NCBI GenBank assembly: GCA_017467105.1 | Contig: JAFTSU010000014.1 | Coordinates: forward strand, 49,815-113,814 | DNA length: 64,000 nt | Direction: 5' to 3' | Source: Clostridia bacterium | Lineage (GTDB): Bacteria > Bacillota > Clostridia > Oscillospirales > CAG-272 | Part shown: piece by piece, positions 35,401 to 42,635 of the stretch | Layout: each line of letters begins with the position of its first letter | How positions within the stretch are numbered: position 1 is the stretch's first letter | The notes under the pieces: generated by a model | Database searches by the model: none | What the model was told of the DNA's origin: nothing | Seen by the model: only the letters and a program-made list of their open reading frames with translations | Made by a program: the position numbers and the translations under genes

Positions 35401-37755
35401 AGCGCCGTACAGATTGATACGGAAAACGTTGTCGCCACAGAACGATAACTCACAAGCATAGCTGTCGTCGTATCCGTCGTAAACCAATGCGTAGCCGTTA
35501 TCGTAGATGTCTATACGGCAGATCTCGAATATCAGATCGTTTTCCTTAGCTTCAAGGCTGTATAGAAGCTTGGAATCTTCGCCGCCGGGTACTACGTCGA
35601 CGTAGATGTAGAACCAAGTGGAATAATCGCCGTTTACATAGTAGAAGGTTATGTAATAATACTCGCCCACTGTATCTAGAATATCGGGGAAATCAGTCTT
35701 ATCAATCTCTGAATTACGGAGAGTGTCGTAGACGATCTCGCCGTTAGCGAGGCTAAGCTGTACCTGAATAGATTCGTAAATAAACTCCAGCACTTCCTCA
35801 TAGGTGGTGCCTACCGGAACGTTAATATCGGTATTGCCGATCATGTCTGAGTTAACGATAGTCTTGTCATCGTTCGCAAATGCCTCGATACATTGGCTGA
35901 GCCAAAGTGTGAACAGATAATAGTGATAGTCTATATAGTTTTCTTCAACCGTTGCGGATTTAATAAGATCGCAGTTGCGGTTATAGCCGTCTATGAAGCG
36001 ATTAGCAAATTCATAACCATACTGATTGACAGCCTTTTCCCAGTCTGCCGCCATCTTTTCAAGAGTGGCTGCTATAAGAGCCTGAAGCTCCTTCTCGGCG
36101 TTTTCATCACCGCCGGGCTCGCCACCCATTGACTTAACATACGCAAACAGATCCTCGAAATAATACTCCGCCTCGTAAACCCACTTCTCAAGCTCGCTGT
36201 AGTATTCCAGCTTTTTAAGCTGAACTACGAGATCATTGTATCTTTCATTAAGCTCACCGGTCAATGGGGTGTCGCCGAGGATCTCGTAAACCTCTTCTGC
36301 GAAATCGGCAAGAATCTCTTCTTTGATCTCGTCGGTTACGATCTCCTCGTCCTGATCGGGCTCTTCCTTATCACCGCCGCTGCCGGTAGTGAGAGTATAG
36401 CCGTCCTCGGAAATGAAGAATTCCGCAGATTCACCTGCGCTGAGTAGCTTGTTTTCGAGGTCCAGATAAACCTGAATAGCGCACTTAACGTAAACGCCCT
36501 CTACTGTTGCGACGTACGCGCAGAAGTAGTTGCCCGCACCTACGTAATCACCGTAGATCTCAAAGTCCATAACTGTGTCGTCGTAAGGATTGTAGTGATA
36601 CTTCAGGCTGATGCCATCGTCAGACTTGTAGAATGAAGCGGTTTTCGACTCGTTGTCAAATACGATAGCGAATTTCGGAGTATCTACGTCCACAACGTAG
36701 CAACCGTCAGCCTGATAAAGCTTTACAGGCATTTCATACTCCTCGCCTTGAACGAGCATAGACAGTATAGCGGACTCTCTACCGTCGTTTACAATAACGG
36801 AAAGGAAAATGCCGGTATCGTCTGCGAACTTGTAAGTCTCAGCCACAATAGGCTCGTCGCTTACGGACTCATCGCTATCGCCGCCGGGCTGCTCGGGACC
36901 GTCGCCGCCTTCACCGCCGCCAAGACTCTCTACGTACTCTCTGAGCATAGCGAGATGCTCTTCAGCCATCTTACCCCAGGCATTAAGCGCCTCAGAGGAG
37001 TCTGCTGCAAAGAGCTCCTTGACGATCTGCTGGTAATTTGCGTTTATTTCATCAGTAACGGGATGGTCACCGAGAATGATTGCTATCTCCTCGTCAAATG
37101 ATGCGAGAAGCTCGGTTTTAAGCTCTTCGGGAATTGTAGGGTCGGTAGTACCGCTGCCGCCGCCTTCACCGCCGCCCTCGCCGGGCTTATCAGGATCTCC
37201 GCCGCCAACGTTGCCGCCTTCATTTCCGCCCTCGCCGGAGCCACCCTCGCCTGCAACTATCACGAAGGTGAAGTCAAGAGCGTGTTCAATTCCGTCAGCA
37301 TCGGTGTAAATAAACTGAATGTCATAGCTACCGGGGGTAGAGAAGTCAACGTTGCCTGAAGGCGTCGTTTCTCTGATGTGAATTATATCACTGCTTCCGT
37401 CTTCCTTAACGAAAAGAACGTGAAGTCCAACGCTGTCGAGGTACTCAGAGAGTGAAAGCTCTGTTTCAAAATCAGTAGCTATTGTCACGCTGACAATAGA
37501 GAGGTGATAGCCGGGAATCAACTCAGGTGCGTCGGAGCCACCCTCGCCGGGCTTATCAGACTCACCGCCGGACTCACCGCCGGACTCACCGCCGGACTCA
37601 CCGCCGGACTCACCGCCGGACTCACCGCCGGATTCACCACCGGATTCACCGCCGGACTCGCCGCTCGATCCACCGGTGCCGCCACATGCAGTCATAACCA
37701 GCATAGAGCAGCACATGATCAACGCGAGAAGCACTGTCAGAAATCTGTTTTTCAT
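32449..37755 (-). CDS. Giant modular surface lipoprotein with GGES tract (C-terminally truncated)
   Basis: 1768 residues. The signal peptide is almost identical to the paralogue's (MKNRFLTVLLALIMCCSM, lipobox MTAC, Cys24). A low-complexity linker of GGES units leads to an Ig-like domain (LSIVSVTIATDFETELSLSE). Helical units follow (two of the HPVTDEI/TPLTGEL type, three of the YG(D/E)EF type), alternating with Ig-like and beta units. The beta units repeat the signature GEYTGAGTYYVYYG or GQYTGANTYEAIF. The gene stops at ENA directly before further in-frame-shifted modules, so the present product is shorter than the ancestral one by about 420 residues. Acidic and Tyr-rich; function unknown, adhesion or glycan binding inferred. 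AAAGGAGAAA precedes the ATG. Confidence 0.87.
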   Translation of the reverse strand: MKNRFLTVLLALIMCCSMLVMTACGGTGGSSGESGGESGGESGGESGGESGGESGGESGGESGGESDKPGEGGSDAPELIPGYHLSIVSVTIATDFETELSLSEYLDSVGLHVLFVKEDGSSDIIHIRETTPSGNVDFSTPGSYDIQFIYTDADGIEHALDFTFVIVAGEGGSGEGGNEGGNVGGGDPDKPGEGGGEGGGSGTTDPTIPEELKTELLASFDEEIAIILGDHPVTDEINANYQQIVKELFAADSSEALNAWGKMAEEHLAMLREYVESLGGGEGGDGPEQPGGDSDESVSDEPIVAETYKFADDTGIFLSVIVNDGRESAILSMLVQGEEYEMPVKLYQADGCYVVDVDTPKFAIVFDNESKTASFYKSDDGISLKYHYNPYDDTVMDFEIYGDYVGAGNYFCAYVATVEGVYVKCAIQVYLDLENKLLSAGESAEFFISEDGYTLTTGSGGDKEEPDQDEEIVTDEIKEEILADFAEEVYEILGDTPLTGELNERYNDLVVQLKKLEYYSELEKWVYEAEYYFEDLFAYVKSMGGEPGGDENAEKELQALIAATLEKMAADWEKAVNQYGYEFANRFIDGYNRNCDLIKSATVEENYIDYHYYLFTLWLSQCIEAFANDDKTIVNSDMIGNTDINVPVGTTYEEVLEFIYESIQVQLSLANGEIVYDTLRNSEIDKTDFPDILDTVGEYYYITFYYVNGDYSTWFYIYVDVVPGGEDSKLLYSLEAKENDLIFEICRIDIYDNGYALVYDGYDDSYACELSFCGDNVFRINLYGAEVYYAFDTENGYFFNYIPSDKIFAEFICVEEEITMAFLGEYTGAGTYYVYYGQLCSIEDENGEYIDVYGYLTVSMYIDMDSHYVEFSGVGEFYFDDNNEISQAINDEDRESYLNWMNSEWEDFSNYYDVSEYQDAFDELITAMEKALTYSEADAIYEELDALIEEIRGISSDVISNHLETISKIYYSYYSSYGDEFANLYGYIYDEYVEMIKLSTSDEEARNHVEKFRIEIQKAADEFSSEGGESGGGDIELLATYKAAEYDYVFEIEGFELYNNGVAYALSNYYYESLHYFMDGDLLAVCLDDVYVYFLVDKEAMTYTMYQPAGEIIGEYESGDDDIYVTIYGELAGADYYFATHTAPYDIYDSDDNYVETVYCTLAVKVYLDPEAMIFTVGDGASYLIDEENYFYLLLTEEERQIFLEGIEEMWESVQGIYDLSEYEAKYNANHSNLLTTQLYWEAYEAYYKVEFLIKQIKENAPVIGGGESSELQNHINNVTESITYTYKDYLDRYGEEFKKAYGDQIVSYVEMIQNAKTVKEVNEYASMIMELFNEADEKLSESGVYVTSVYIPVDTIYVIEGSSAATVIKAIVQNCYAEVEYSNGHSVTVYLTTDMIWSDNIDASAPGYFEVYIKYSYDDGNYYAEGGFTVYVYVEPDMDKATVIGTYSMNDDFVISSVVLYDNGYAMIYNNYDEYLLGKYIEHDDFYSFDFDGVELALVLNENGTADYYLPEGDSFITIKLAPMTFTFYGEYTGPGEYVAAYTVTGAPAEDGSILSFTMSIIAYIDMEQGILRFAEMTLSFDENGEVTGGIGGGSEDDENGDGEGGNTDAPDLEELLESFEFEDKKHPLGFSSIEFYSSGYAVIYYTDNTTSILEWEAYEYYVTLSYEGMMLLISFNENGNAYYYMPADDEFFTVSGYGITISIHGQYTGANTYEAIFTAPAEDGTDAFASVGTLVYFDKESGYIDINGLLIYFDSKGNITNVTENA
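37560..37665 (-). repeat. 12-base tandem repeat encoding GGES units
   Basis: About nine copies of CCGCCGGACTCA in a row, most of them identical, encoding GESG/GGES. Such exact short-period repeats can change in number by slippage without breaking the frame. Confidence 0.95.
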
Positions 37756-37825
37756 GTTTTTTCTCCTTTTGGAATATATTATTAAAAGTATTTTTTGTTT
37801 CAGCGCGCGCTCGTGAAAATATTAA

Positions 37826-37847
37826 GCCGACGGCGGAAACCGTCGGC
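37826..37847 (-). promoter_or_regulatory. Leader hairpin shared by the two lipoprotein genes
   Basis: GCCGACGG-6 bases-CCGTCGGC, identical in the core to 30860-30880, between promoter and ribosome site. Confidence 0.75.
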
Positions 37848-37880
37848 AAAGTGAGATCAAAAGCATTGCTGTCAACTTGA

Positions 37881-37909
37881 ATTGTAGCATTTATTTATAG
37901 TAAAAGCAA
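37881..37909 (-). promoter_or_regulatory. Promoter of the 1768-residue lipoprotein gene
   Basis: On the minus strand TTGCTT, a 17-base spacer and TACAAT. Confidence 0.8.
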
Positions 37910-37922
37910 GGCGAAACCAACC

Positions 37923-37944
37923 TTGTTAACAAAAAGTTCACAAT
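37923..37944. promoter_or_regulatory. Operator-like palindrome upstream of the lipoprotein promoter
   Basis: TTGTTAAC-AAAAA-GTTCACAA, two 8-base arms with one mismatch, just upstream of the -35 box and conserved in front of the paralogue. From 37945 to 38180 the spacer is AT-rich with no gene. Confidence 0.65.
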
Positions 37945-38182
37945 ATGCGGCAATTATTTTAAAATTAATTAGAATGAGTCCAAAAATATTAGACTGTGTC
38001 TAAATTATGAATACAAATAGCTTGATCAGAATAGAGGAGGATAAGCTTCGGTCATATTAGATAAAGCAGGTGCCCAAAACGAAATATGCTCTTGAGCTCA
38101 AGTGAAATAACGTTGCACAACCGCTATTTTTGCTTAGGACAAGGCGTCAAACGTAAAAGAAAAAATATTTTTCAAAAACCTC

Positions 38183-38211
38183 TTGACAAACCAAAAACGT
38201 TGTAGTATAAT
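38183..38211 (+). promoter_or_regulatory. Consensus promoter of tRNA-Leu
   Basis: Perfect TTGACA, a 17-base spacer and perfect TATAAT, 12 bases before the tRNA. Confidence 0.92.
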
Positions 38212-38223
38212 GGTATAGCGTCC

Positions 38224-38306
38224 GCGGGAGTGGCGGAATCGGCAGACGCGCACGTTTGAGGGGCGTGTGTTTTTACGTACGGGTTCAAGTCCCGTCTCCC
38301 GCACCA
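38224..38306 (+). tRNA. tRNA-Leu (anticodon GAG)
   Basis: Acceptor stem GCGGGAG/CTCCCGC with encoded CCA, the class II long variable arm, T-loop GGTTCAAGTCC, and an anticodon loop TTGAGGG closed by CACGT/GCGTG. The anticodon GAG reads CUU and CUC. Confidence 0.96.
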
Positions 38307-38314
38307 TAAAGAAA

Positions 38315-38356
38315 CCATAATATTGATACGAAGAGTATCGGTATTATGGCTTTTTT
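38315..38356 (+). terminator. Terminator of tRNA-Leu
   Basis: CCATAATAttGATAC and GTATCggTATTATGG form the stem, followed by six T. Confidence 0.92.
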
Positions 38357-38449
38357 ATTGCCAAAAAGGGATGTTTTTCTCTTTTTCTTGAATTATGAAT
38401 AGAAATATGCTATACTAAAACAAAACTAATAAGTAAAAGAAGTTGCAGT

Positions 38450-38976
38450 ATGATATTTGAAGAGAAACAAATAACATTAAAAGACGGTAGAATAGCCATA
38501 TTAAAAAGCCCGTGTGTTGAAGATGCCGAAAAAATGTTGTTTTACATAAGGAAATCCTGCAGCGAAACTTATTTTCTCGCGCGATACCCCGAAGAGTGGG
38601 ATGATGCAACTGTCGAGAGTGAAGAAAAGAGGATAAGGAGTCGTAGGGATTCTCAAAATTTATTGTCCATAACGTGTTATATTGATGGAGAAATAATTGT
38701 AAACTGCGGGATAAATTTAGCAGTGATATAAAAACCTCACACCGCGCAACTGTTGCAATCGCAATTCTAAAAGAGTATTGGAATCTCGGAATTGGGTCCG
38801 CCATGTTCGCGGAGCTTATATCCGTGGTAGAAGCCGGACCGGAGATAGAAATCATTGAGCTTGAATTTGTGGGAGGAAATGATCGCGCACGAACTCTTTA
38901 TGAAAAATTCGGATTTAAGATTGATGGAGAACGTCCTAACGCTTACAAATTAAAGGATGGTAGCTTTCTGAAATAA
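38450..38976 (+). pseudogene. GNAT acetyltransferase gene with a frameshift
   Basis: The first frame encodes IAILKSPCVEDAEKMLFYIR and stops after ITCYIDGEIIVNCGINLAVI. The adjoining frame continues the same protein: FSSDIKTSHRATVAIAILKE, the acetyl-CoA loop WNLGIGSAMFAEL, and FVGGNDRARTLYEKFGFKID to the stop at 38976. Restoring one base in the AAATTT run at about 38716-38721 gives an intact protein of about 175 residues. Such GNAT enzymes acetylate amines or protein N-termini. It is either a real single-base inactivation or a sequencing/assembly error in a homopolymer. Confidence 0.88.
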
Positions 38977-39244
38977 CATTTTATGCAAAAGGAACTAATA
39001 AAGAAGTAAAACTACTCTCATCATTATAATCGTCAATTTCTTTTTGAAGTAGACGCCTCAGGTTTTTATAATAAGACATTTAACTGAATTTAAATGGGTA
39101 CAAGACCTATTACGGAAATGCACCCATAACTCTTAAATTTGCACCCACTATAAAATGGTATCAAAATTTTACAAAGACGTTCTGACGGTAGCCATATTGC
39201 TGCAAATAGTCCTAAACGTTTCATGTTTTTAAAAAGGAGAGCGT
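38977..39244. other. Spacer without recognisable gene
   Basis: AT-rich 268 bases; AAAAAGGAGA at its right end is the ribosome site of the next gene. No clear promoter or terminator was found. Confidence 0.5.
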
Positions 39245-41080
39245 ATGAAAACAGAAAAGCTATACCCCGTTTGCAAGGATTATATCTGGGGCGGAAGAAA
39301 ACTTATAGATAAATACGGCAAAAAAACGGATAAGCTGCCGTGCGCTGAAAGCTGGGAGCTGTCATTCCATAAGGACGGACCTACGGCTCTCTCAAACGGA
39401 GCGCTTCTTGCGGATTCGGTAACGGCTGAAGATATCGGAGCAAACGTATCGGCATTTTTCGATTTCCCAATGCTGATAAAATTCATTGATGCCGAGGGTG
39501 ATCTCTCCGTGCAGGTGCATCCCTCTGACGAGTATGCTCAAAGGTATGAGAATTCATACGGCAAGACTGAAATGTGGTATATCGTAGAGGCTGCAGAGGG
39601 CGCAGGTATTTACCTCGGCTTTAATCGTGACGTAACCTTGGAGGAGTACAAGGCGGCTATCGAAACGGGCAATCTGACGGAGCTTCTGAATTTCGTAGAG
39701 GTCAGGGCAGGGGAGTGCTATTTTATTCCTGCGGGAACAGTACACGCCATCGGCAAGGGCTGCCTGATCTGCGAGATACAGCAAAACAGTAATATCACCT
39801 ACCGCGTCTATGATTACGGCAGGAGAGACAAGGATGGAAATCCGAGACAGCTTCACGTAGATAAGGCGCTCTCCGTGTCGGATTTGTCTCGCTTTGTTCC
39901 GGCAAGCCGCGAGAGCGGAGTAATCGGAGCGAGTAAGTATTTCTCGGTTGAAAAGAGAGAGATAAGGGGAGAGGAACTTGTTCGCACGGGCAACTCGTTC
40001 TTAGCCGCGATCTGCTTATCCGGAAAGGGTGAAGTAGGTGGAACGGAACTCACGCAGGGTGATAGCGTATTCGTTTCCGCAAAGGAGAAGGGAGTAGAAT
40101 TAAAGGGGGATATGACAGTGCTTCTCGCAAGCGTCAGAAAATATTATCTAGGTATAGATCTTGGCGGAACATTTATCAAGGGCGGTGTCGTTGACGATTT
40201 GGGCAACGTAATAGTTGCTGATAAAATACCGACAGAACGCGACGGCGGATCATCCCGTGTCACATCAAATATCAGTACGTTATGTAAACAACTATTGGCA
40301 AAAACCACATTAAATATATCAGATATCGTGGGAATCGGCATAGGCGTTCCCGGTATGATCGACAGCGAGAAGGGCGAGGTCGTCTTCTCCAATAACTTCG
40401 GTTGGGAGAATTTCTCCATATCGAGCGAGGTAGAGAGGCTCACGTCACTTCCCGTGAAAATTGCAAACGACGCTAATGTGGCAGCTCTTGGAGAAGCCAG
40501 GTTTGGCGGTGGAAAAAAATATAAGAACACGGTTATGCTCACTCTCGGTACGGGAGTCGGAGGCGGTATAGTTCTGGACGGCAGGCTTTACGAGGGCAAT
40601 CGCTCCGCGGGCGCTGAGCTTGGACATTCGGTTATTCACCACGGTGGTGAGATTTGTACCTGCGGAAGAAGAGGCTGTCTTGAGACCTATGCGTCCGCGA
40701 CCGCAATAATCCGTGATACCGTCAGGGCAATGAATGCCCATCCCGACAGTAAAATGTGGGAACTTGGGTCCACGGATAAGGTGAACGGCAAAACGGCATT
40801 TGATTACTACGACTCTGATAAATATGCCCGCGACGTAGTGGACGGCTATATTGAAAATCTGGGAGTAGGTATTACGAATATTGCAAACGTTTTCAGACCT
40901 GAGGCTGTTATTCTCGGCGGCGGAGTATGCGCTCAGGGCGATGCTCTTACAGTACCGCTCAGGAATTTCGTTAATCGCGAGATATACGCGGGCAATCGGG
41001 GTCCTAAGGTTGACATTGTGATCGCCGAGCTTGAAAACAGCGCCGGAATTCTCGGCGCCGCGGCTCTATTTATGGATTGA
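39245..41080 (+). CDS. Fused class I mannose-6-phosphate isomerase and ROK-family sugar kinase
   Basis: 611 residues in one frame. Residues 1 to about 297 are a short ManA-type cupin isomerase (YIWGGRKL; metal ligands in VQVHPSD, KTEMWYI and PAGTVHAIG). Residues about 299-611 are a ROK kinase: the phosphate loop YLGIDLGGTFIKGG, GIGVPGM, catalytic Asp in NDANVAALGEA, GTGVGGGIV, and the ROK zinc motif CTCGRRGCLE. The first half interconverts mannose-6-P and fructose-6-P; the second likely phosphorylates glucose, mannose or fructose. Joining them would take a hexose through two consecutive steps. The junction is continuous with no internal ribosome site. GGAGAGCGT precedes the ATG. Confidence 0.93.
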   Translation: MKTEKLYPVCKDYIWGGRKLIDKYGKKTDKLPCAESWELSFHKDGPTALSNGALLADSVTAEDIGANVSAFFDFPMLIKFIDAEGDLSVQVHPSDEYAQRYENSYGKTEMWYIVEAAEGAGIYLGFNRDVTLEEYKAAIETGNLTELLNFVEVRAGECYFIPAGTVHAIGKGCLICEIQQNSNITYRVYDYGRRDKDGNPRQLHVDKALSVSDLSRFVPASRESGVIGASKYFSVEKREIRGEELVRTGNSFLAAICLSGKGEVGGTELTQGDSVFVSAKEKGVELKGDMTVLLASVRKYYLGIDLGGTFIKGGVVDDLGNVIVADKIPTERDGGSSRVTSNISTLCKQLLAKTTLNISDIVGIGIGVPGMIDSEKGEVVFSNNFGWENFSISSEVERLTSLPVKIANDANVAALGEARFGGGKKYKNTVMLTLGTGVGGGIVLDGRLYEGNRSAGAELGHSVIHHGGEICTCGRRGCLETYASATAIIRDTVRAMNAHPDSKMWELGSTDKVNGKTAFDYYDSDKYARDVVDGYIENLGVGITNIANVFRPEAVILGGGVCAQGDALTVPLRNFVNREIYAGNRGPKVDIVIAELENSAGILGAAALFMD

Positions 41081-41192
41081 AGCGCGTAGCACCGTGTTCG
41101 TTTAGAAGCGTATTTATTCTTTTCTACCGTAGATTGCTTTAAACAGTACTGTATACCGTTAACATAAAACTAAAAAATAAGGAGTTATTAAT

Positions 41193-41792
41193 ATGACATC
41201 AGCAGAAAAGTTTATAAAGATATATAAGGATAACATAAAGCGCGAGGGCGCTGATAAGCTTCTCGAGTATCTGCTCTCTCCCCAGTCTGATTTTTTCACC
41301 GCTCCCGCAAGCGCCAGATTTCATCTGTCTGAGGTAGGCGGTCTCGTTACTCACTCCGTAAACGTCTATGAGGCGCTGAAGGGTTACCTGGACAGCAAAA
41401 GAGCGAAAGAGACGTACGGCTTTGATTATTCGGACGAGAGTATTGCGATAGTATCTCTTCTTCACGATCTTTGCAAGGTAAACGTATACAAGAAGGGATT
41501 CAGAAACGTTAAGGACGAGAAGGGCGCTTGGCAGAGAGTCGATAGCTTTGAGTATGACGATAAGCTTCCCTACGGTCATGGCGAGAAGAGTGTATATATA
41601 ATCACGGGCTATATGAAGCTTACCAGAGAAGAGGCGTTTGCTATCAGATACCATATGGGTTATTCCTCTACGGAGGACGAGAGAAACGTTTCCGCCGCAT
41701 TCGAGATGTTTCCTCTTGCATTTGCTCTCTCAACGGCAGACAGCGAGGCAACCTACTATATCGAGTCTGATAAGTATAAGAGCGCAAAATAA
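41193..41792 (+). CDS. HD-domain phosphohydrolase family protein
   Basis: 199 residues with the HD pattern: a first His in GGLVTHSVNVYEAL near residue 52, the HD pair in SLLHDLCKVNVYK near residue 91, and a later His in RYHMGYS. HD proteins are metal-dependent phosphohydrolases acting on nucleotides or RNA. AATAAGGAG precedes the ATG. It lies 112 bases after the ManA-ROK gene and before a terminator, so it may share that transcript. The substrate is unknown. Confidence 0.85.
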   Translation: MTSAEKFIKIYKDNIKREGADKLLEYLLSPQSDFFTAPASARFHLSEVGGLVTHSVNVYEALKGYLDSKRAKETYGFDYSDESIAIVSLLHDLCKVNVYKKGFRNVKDEKGAWQRVDSFEYDDKLPYGHGEKSVYIITGYMKLTREEAFAIRYHMGYSSTEDERNVSAAFEMFPLAFALSTADSEATYYIESDKYKSAK

Positions 41793-41896
41793 TATTTCTT
41801 GTTTGTTTTTACGTAAATACTTTAGCTTGAAAGAGAAACAAAAAACGGTAAAACGTTCATAATGTAAATAACTGTAGTCAAAACGCCTAAAAATCA

Positions 41897-41939
41897 AGCA
41901 ACACCAATCGGCTGTATCGCCGTTTGATGTTGCTTTTTG
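41897..41939 (+). terminator. Intrinsic terminator after the HD-domain gene
   Basis: AGCAACA...TGTTGCT with inner CGGC/GCCG, followed by TTTTT. Confidence 0.88.
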
Positions 41940-41966
41940 TTATGCGGTTTTAATTATTTTGCAGCG

Positions 41967-42635
41967 TCAGATGCAATCTCTGCGTCGAACAACCGTGTCC
42001 TTATCTTTCATAATAGAGTATGGAGCAACCGTTCCTCTCACAGACAGAAGGGGATACACTATGCTCTCGCGACCGATAACCGTGCCCGGATTCAGCACCG
42101 TACCGCATCCTATCTCTGCGCCATCGCCGATCATAGCGCCGAGCTTTCTTGTGCCTGTGCGTATGTCTTCCACCGCGCGTATTATTACCTCGCCGCCGGT
42201 GCTTTTCAGATTCGAAGTGATCGCGCCCGCTCCCATATGAGCGCCCTTGCCAAGCACTGAATCTCCAACGTAATTGAAATGCGGCGCTTTAGCATCGTCG
42301 AGCAGAACTGCGTTCTTTAACTCTGTGGAATTGCCCGCCACAGCGCCTCTTCCAATGTATACAGAGCCTCTTATATATGCACAATGCCTTATCTCCGCAC
42401 CCTCGCATATTATAGCGGGCGGATATATTATTGCTGTGCTTGCAACCTTTGCGCTTCGTGATATCCATACACCCTGTTCGACCTCCTCGCAATCGCCGCC
42501 TGGCTTTAAATGAGTAAGATAATCCCTGAGATCTCTGACGATCTTGTATGAATAAACCGACCGTGAAAACAGCTCTGAAAGCTCTGCGGGAACATATCTG
42601 AAAAGCTCTTCGTTCATAATGTCCCGCTCAGTCAT
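41967..42635 (-). CDS. Left-handed beta-helix acetyl/nucleotidyl-transferase-like protein (GlmU C-domain type)
   Basis: About 222 residues, dominated by hexapeptide repeats ([IV]-G-x-x-x-x) from about residue 55 on: GVWISRSAKVASTAIIYPPA, AYIRGSVYIGRGAVAGNSTE, VGDSVLGKGAHMGAGAITSN, MIGDGAEIGCGTVLNPGTVI. The NYVGDS and GAGAITSNLK blocks are like those of the acetyltransferase half of GlmU. The start overlaps the glmM stop by eight bases, so it is translationally coupled to it. By context it acts in making UDP-GlcNAc (acetylation of glucosamine-1-P); no uridylyltransferase domain is present. An extended start at 42710 inside glmM is unlikely. Confidence 0.8.
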   Translation of the reverse strand: MTERDIMNEELFRYVPAELSELFSRSVYSYKIVRDLRDYLTHLKPGGDCEEVEQGVWISRSAKVASTAIIYPPAIICEGAEIRHCAYIRGSVYIGRGAVAGNSTELKNAVLLDDAKAPHFNYVGDSVLGKGAHMGAGAITSNLKSTGGEVIIRAVEDIRTGTRKLGAMIGDGAEIGCGTVLNPGTVIGRESIVYPLLSVRGTVAPYSIMKDKDTVVRRRDCI

